This document shows positions 19,063-21,829 of a DNA stretch of 21,829 nt, piece after piece. The DNA is from a virus, in IMG/VR virus record IMGVR_UViG_3300021425_002565, positions 1 to 21,829 of that record; one strand, given 5' to 3'. The notes under the pieces are model-generated. The model was not told the DNA's origin, did not search any database, and saw only the letters and a list, made by a program, of their open reading frames with translations. A program made the position numbers and the translations under genes. The stretch's first letter is position 1; each line of letters starts with the position of its first letter.

Positions 19063-20193
19063 TTATAGTTTAAATCCAGAGAATGTATCGGACTTTACAT
19101 CCTGTTTAATACCACCAACTACATAAGACTCTACTTCTGTCTCCTGTGGTGCCACTTGAAGACCTTTGGAAGAAATCCAGTGTTCGGTCCATGGTAGTGG
19201 ATTAGACTTAGCAGAAATGTCATAGACAGGTTTAAGACCAATTGCCTTCATACGACGATTAGCAATCCATTCAACATATTGCTGAAGAAGTTTATCGTTC
19301 AATCCAATCATAGATCCATCTTTGAACAGATATTCTGCCCATCTCTTTTCTTCATTTACAGCATTATCGAATAATGCATAAGTCCATTCTTCTTCTTCCT
19401 TAGCAATCTCTTTCATATCTGGATCATCACCAGACTTCCACTTATTCAGGATATTTTGAGTGATTCCTAAATGTTGGTTTTCGTCTCTTGCGATGAGAGA
19501 GACAATTTTAGCACTTCCTTCCATGAGTTTGAGTTCACCAAAGGCGAAAGAACAAGCAAAACTAACGTAAAACCGAATACCTTCAAGAACATTAACATTT
19601 GCGATTGCTCTATAGAGTTTTCTTTTAACATCTTTGATTTCCCATTGAGATGTAGGTGAACTGCGGAAATCTTCTTTCCACATATTTCCAGTGCCCCATA
19701 GTTGAGCACTATTGATGAAATCATCATATGCCTGCGTAACACTCTTAGAACGTTCTAGAATACGATCATCCGTGACAATCTTATCAAACACCTCAGAGGG
19801 GTCTGAATAAACGTTTTTGATGATATATGTGTAAGAACGTGAGTGAATCATTTCCATGAAACCCCATACTTCCATACATGCTTCCAACTCAGGAAGAGAG
19901 CAGTATGGAATAAATGCCATTCCAGGTCCACGTCCCTGAACAGAATCAAGCATAATCTGATACTTCAGATTAGAAGTATAGATATGCTTCTGCTCAGGAC
20001 TTAGAGTATGGTAATCACCACGATCTTTCTGAAGAGACACCTCTTCGGGTCTCCAGAAGTATCCTAATTGTTGAGTAGTTAATTTATCGAAAATAGGATA
20101 TTTGTATGAATCATATCTCTGGACTCCCAGAGGTTTACCGAAGAACATCGGTTGCTTTTTAGTATCTACATTTTCCGTATTAAATACGGTCAT
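19063..20193 (-). CDS. nrdB: Ribonucleotide reductase class Ia, beta subunit
   Basis: 376 aa from the ATG at 20193, which gives MTVFNTENVD, the same N-terminal layout as T4 NrdB; a GTG at 20241 would extend it by 16 residues and overlap nrdA. The diiron site is complete: Asp83, Glu114, His117, Glu204, Glu238 and His241. The radical Tyr121 is in HSRSYTYI. It makes the tyrosyl radical that NrdA uses to reduce ribonucleotides. The C-terminal tail, which docks on NrdA, ends SDTFSGFKL. It lies 28 nt after nrdA and is followed by a terminator, so the two form one operon. Confidence 0.96.
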   Translation of the reverse strand: MTVFNTENVDTKKQPMFFGKPLGVQRYDSYKYPIFDKLTTQQLGYFWRPEEVSLQKDRGDYHTLSPEQKHIYTSNLKYQIMLDSVQGRGPGMAFIPYCSLPELEACMEVWGFMEMIHSRSYTYIIKNVYSDPSEVFDKIVTDDRILERSKSVTQAYDDFINSAQLWGTGNMWKEDFRSSPTSQWEIKDVKRKLYRAIANVNVLEGIRFYVSFACSFAFGELKLMEGSAKIVSLIARDENQHLGITQNILNKWKSGDDPDMKEIAKEEEEWTYALFDNAVNEEKRWAEYLFKDGSMIGLNDKLLQQYVEWIANRRMKAIGLKPVYDISAKSNPLPWTEHWISSKGLQVAPQETEVESYVVGGIKQDVKSDTFSGFKL

Positions 20194-20221
20194 TCCATCA
20201 ATTTTATTTTCTTCTGAAAGT

Positions 20222-21829
20222 TTAAACTGCACAGGATTCACACTCTCCCTCCTCGGCTTGACTTAGTTCTTCTAGTAATGAATTCAACTTGGATTTATTA
20301 TCATCAGTGACCTCATCGGTCTTATTATCATATGTATTTTGATAGTATGAAGTTTTCCACCCATACTTATATGTAGTTAATAGATCATTTGCCATGACTG
20401 AAACTGGAACTTCATTATCTGGATAGTTTTCTGGATTATAACTCCAATTACCAGATATGGCTTGATCAAAGAATTTTTGCATTACAGACACTACATGTAT
20501 GTACCCTTTATTGTTAGGCATTTCCCACAAAAGGGTATAATTATTCTTCAAGGAAGAATACTGCGGAACAACCTGCTTAAGAGGTCCTTTCTTGGACTTC
20601 TTAATGGACAGGAAGTCACGAGGTGGTTCGATTCCGTTTGTTGCGTTTGACACAACGGAACTGCTCTCTGATGGCATTTGTGCGGACAATGTTGAGTGCC
20701 GTAGACCATGGGTGGTGATAGATGTTCTAAGACTTTCCCAATCATGAACTAACTCCTGAGTGGTGATCTCATCAACATCCGTCTTGTATGTATCAATTGG
20801 CAAAATACCATCTGCATACTTAGTACGTGAGAAATATTCACATGCACCTTTCTCTTTAGCAAGTTGATTAGATGCTTTCAATAGATAGTATTGGAAAGAC
20901 TCAGAGAGTCCATGAACTGCATCCCATGCTTCTTGGGAATCGTAATTATAACCCAACTTAGCAAGATAGTGAGCAAGTCCGATAAACCCAATTCCAAGAG
21001 ACCTACGTGCCTTTGTAGCAACCTCTGCGGCAATGATAGGATACTTTTGATAGTCAATAAGTTCTTCAAGACCACGGACAGAAAGATCACAAAGATTTTC
21101 AAGTTCAGAGTCAGACTTTACTTTACCAACATTAATGGCAGAGAGAATACACAAAGCAATCTCACCTTCACCATCAATGTGTTGAAGAGGATCTGTAGGA
21201 AGTGTAATCTCTTGACACAGGTTACTCATATAAACCTTGTCTTTGAATGACGAGTGCTCATTGCAGTGGTCGATGTTCATGATATAAACACGACCTGTCT
21301 CTGCTCTCTCCTTCAGGAGGTCCAAAATGAGTTCTTGAGCTCCAATAGTCTTTCTTGGAACAGATGGAGCTCGTTCATAAGCCACGTATAACTCGTCAAA
21401 TCCAGGATTACCAAAAGCATCATACAGACCAGGAACGTCGTGCGGACTGAAGAGGGAGATTTCTCCGTTCTGAATGAAACGTTCATAGAAGAGTTTACTG
21501 ATTTGAATAGAGTAGTCTAACTTACGAACTCGGTTATCCTCGGTTCCTTTATTATTTTTTAAAACTAGAATGTCTTCGATTTCTTGGTGCCAGATGGGGA
21601 AGTGGACAGTTGCTGATCCACCTCGGATGCCATTTTGAGTGCAACATCTGACAGTTGCTTCAAACTTTTTGAGGAAAGGGATAACACCTGTGTGCTGAAC
21701 TTCTCCGCCTCTGATTTTGCTGTTGATGCCACGGATGCGACCTGCGTTGATACCGATGCCCGCCCTTTGTGCAACATATCTGCCGATAGCCATATCAGAA
21801 CTAAAGATGCTATCGAGGGTGTCATCAAC
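20222..21829 (-). CDS. nrdA: Ribonucleotide reductase class Ia, alpha subunit (C-terminal part, partial)
   Basis: The reading frame is open to the window edge (about 535 codons here), so the N-terminal third, including the ATP-cone and the first active-site Cys, is outside. The first in-window residues (VDDTLDSIFSSDMAIGRY) follow on from that missing Cys. Present are the active-site loop NLCQE (thiyl Cys and Glu of the NxCxE motif), EIALCILSAIN (second redox Cys), the Tyr-Tyr pair YYQNTYD for radical transfer, and the C-terminal CESCAV tail that exchanges disulfides with thioredoxin or glutaredoxin. The catalytic subunit reduces NDPs to dNDPs. The ATG at 21793 is internal, not the start. Confidence 0.97.
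   Translation of the reverse strand, partial: VDDTLDSIFSSDMAIGRYVAQRAGIGINAGRIRGINSKIRGGEVQHTGVIPFLKKFEATVRCCTQNGIRGGSATVHFPIWHQEIEDILVLKNNKGTEDNRVRKLDYSIQISKLFYERFIQNGEISLFSPHDVPGLYDAFGNPGFDELYVAYERAPSVPRKTIGAQELILDLLKERAETGRVYIMNIDHCNEHSSFKDKVYMSNLCQEITLPTDPLQHIDGEGEIALCILSAINVGKVKSDSELENLCDLSVRGLEELIDYQKYPIIAAEVATKARRSLGIGFIGLAHYLAKLGYNYDSQEAWDAVHGLSESFQYYLLKASNQLAKEKGACEYFSRTKYADGILPIDTYKTDVDEITTQELVHDWESLRTSITTHGLRHSTLSAQMPSESSSVVSNATNGIEPPRDFLSIKKSKKGPLKQVVPQYSSLKNNYTLLWEMPNNKGYIHVVSVMQKFFDQAISGNWSYNPENYPDNEVPVSVMANDLLTTYKYGWKTSYYQNTYDNKTDEVTDDNKSKLNSLLEELSQAEEGECESCAV

Noticed and set aside
20891-21250. 119-codon plus-strand frame opposite nrdA
   Set aside because: It is the reverse shadow of a conserved nrdA region, with no ribosome site or family features; other plus-strand frames were dropped for the same reason.
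1-21829. CRISPR array, insertion sequence, integrase or attachment site
   Set aside because: No spaced repeat array, transposase or integrase frame, or tRNA-linked duplication was seen.

Overview
The window looks like an accessory stretch of a T4-like cyanophage genome (a contractile-tailed phage of marine Synechococcus or Prochlorococcus). The evidence is the combination of two high-light-inducible (hli) genes, class Ia ribonucleotide reductase genes nrdA and nrdB, several Fe(II)/2-oxoglutarate oxygenase-like genes, seven phage tRNA genes, very tight gene packing, AT-rich DNA, and a GIY-YIG-like nuclease. Every gene I can support lies on the minus strand, so transcription runs from high to low coordinates. 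No host gene was identified. The host assignment is inferred from gene content.

Layout, in transcription order. (1) 21829-19007: partial nrdA, nrdB, then an intrinsic terminator. (2) 19006-17527: a 53-aa protein, a GIY-YIG-like nuclease, an oxygenase-like protein and a 55-aa protein. (3) 17503-14946: seven tRNAs (Ser-GGA, Arg-UCU, Asn-GUU, Thr-UGU, Gly-UCC, Pro-UGG and a CAU tRNA for Met or Ile), interleaved with small phage proteins including two zinc-ribbon-like ones, and a second oxygenase. (4) 14887-13951: small unknown genes, a pair of about 35-bp imperfect direct repeats flanking one of them, a hairpin-rich stretch and a strong terminator. (5) 13912-1608: a run of about 12 kb of overlapping genes for sugar activation and glycan decoration. 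It holds a third oxygenase, GDP-mannose 4,6-dehydratase, a propeller-like protein, about seven glycosyltransferases of different folds (including a clear alpha-1,2-fucosyltransferase), a shortened nucleotide-sugar dehydrogenase, an asparagine-synthetase-like amidotransferase and two methyltransferases. (6) 1557-472: hli, a 28-aa single-span membrane protein, a second hli and a peroxiredoxin. (7) 262-1: the N-terminal part of an exported, lipoprotein-like protein resembling a tail lysozyme.

How the genes may work together. The nrd genes supply dNTPs. The hli genes and peroxiredoxin fit protection of the host photosystem and redox balance during infection. The glycan block has the parts to make and transfer a deoxyhexose-containing sugar that may also be an amidated uronic acid and methylated. 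Its target could be the host surface or the virion; the sequence does not decide.

Regulation is unusually legible. Nine near-consensus sigma70-type promoters (TTGACA, 17- or 18-nt spacer, TATAAT-like -10) occur on the minus strand, several with the -35 box inside the last codons of the preceding gene. Three sit almost directly in front of tRNAs. Two sites resemble T4-type late promoters. Several ATG starts chosen here sit at 1-4 nt stop/start overlaps and replace longer TTG- or GTG-initiated open frames.
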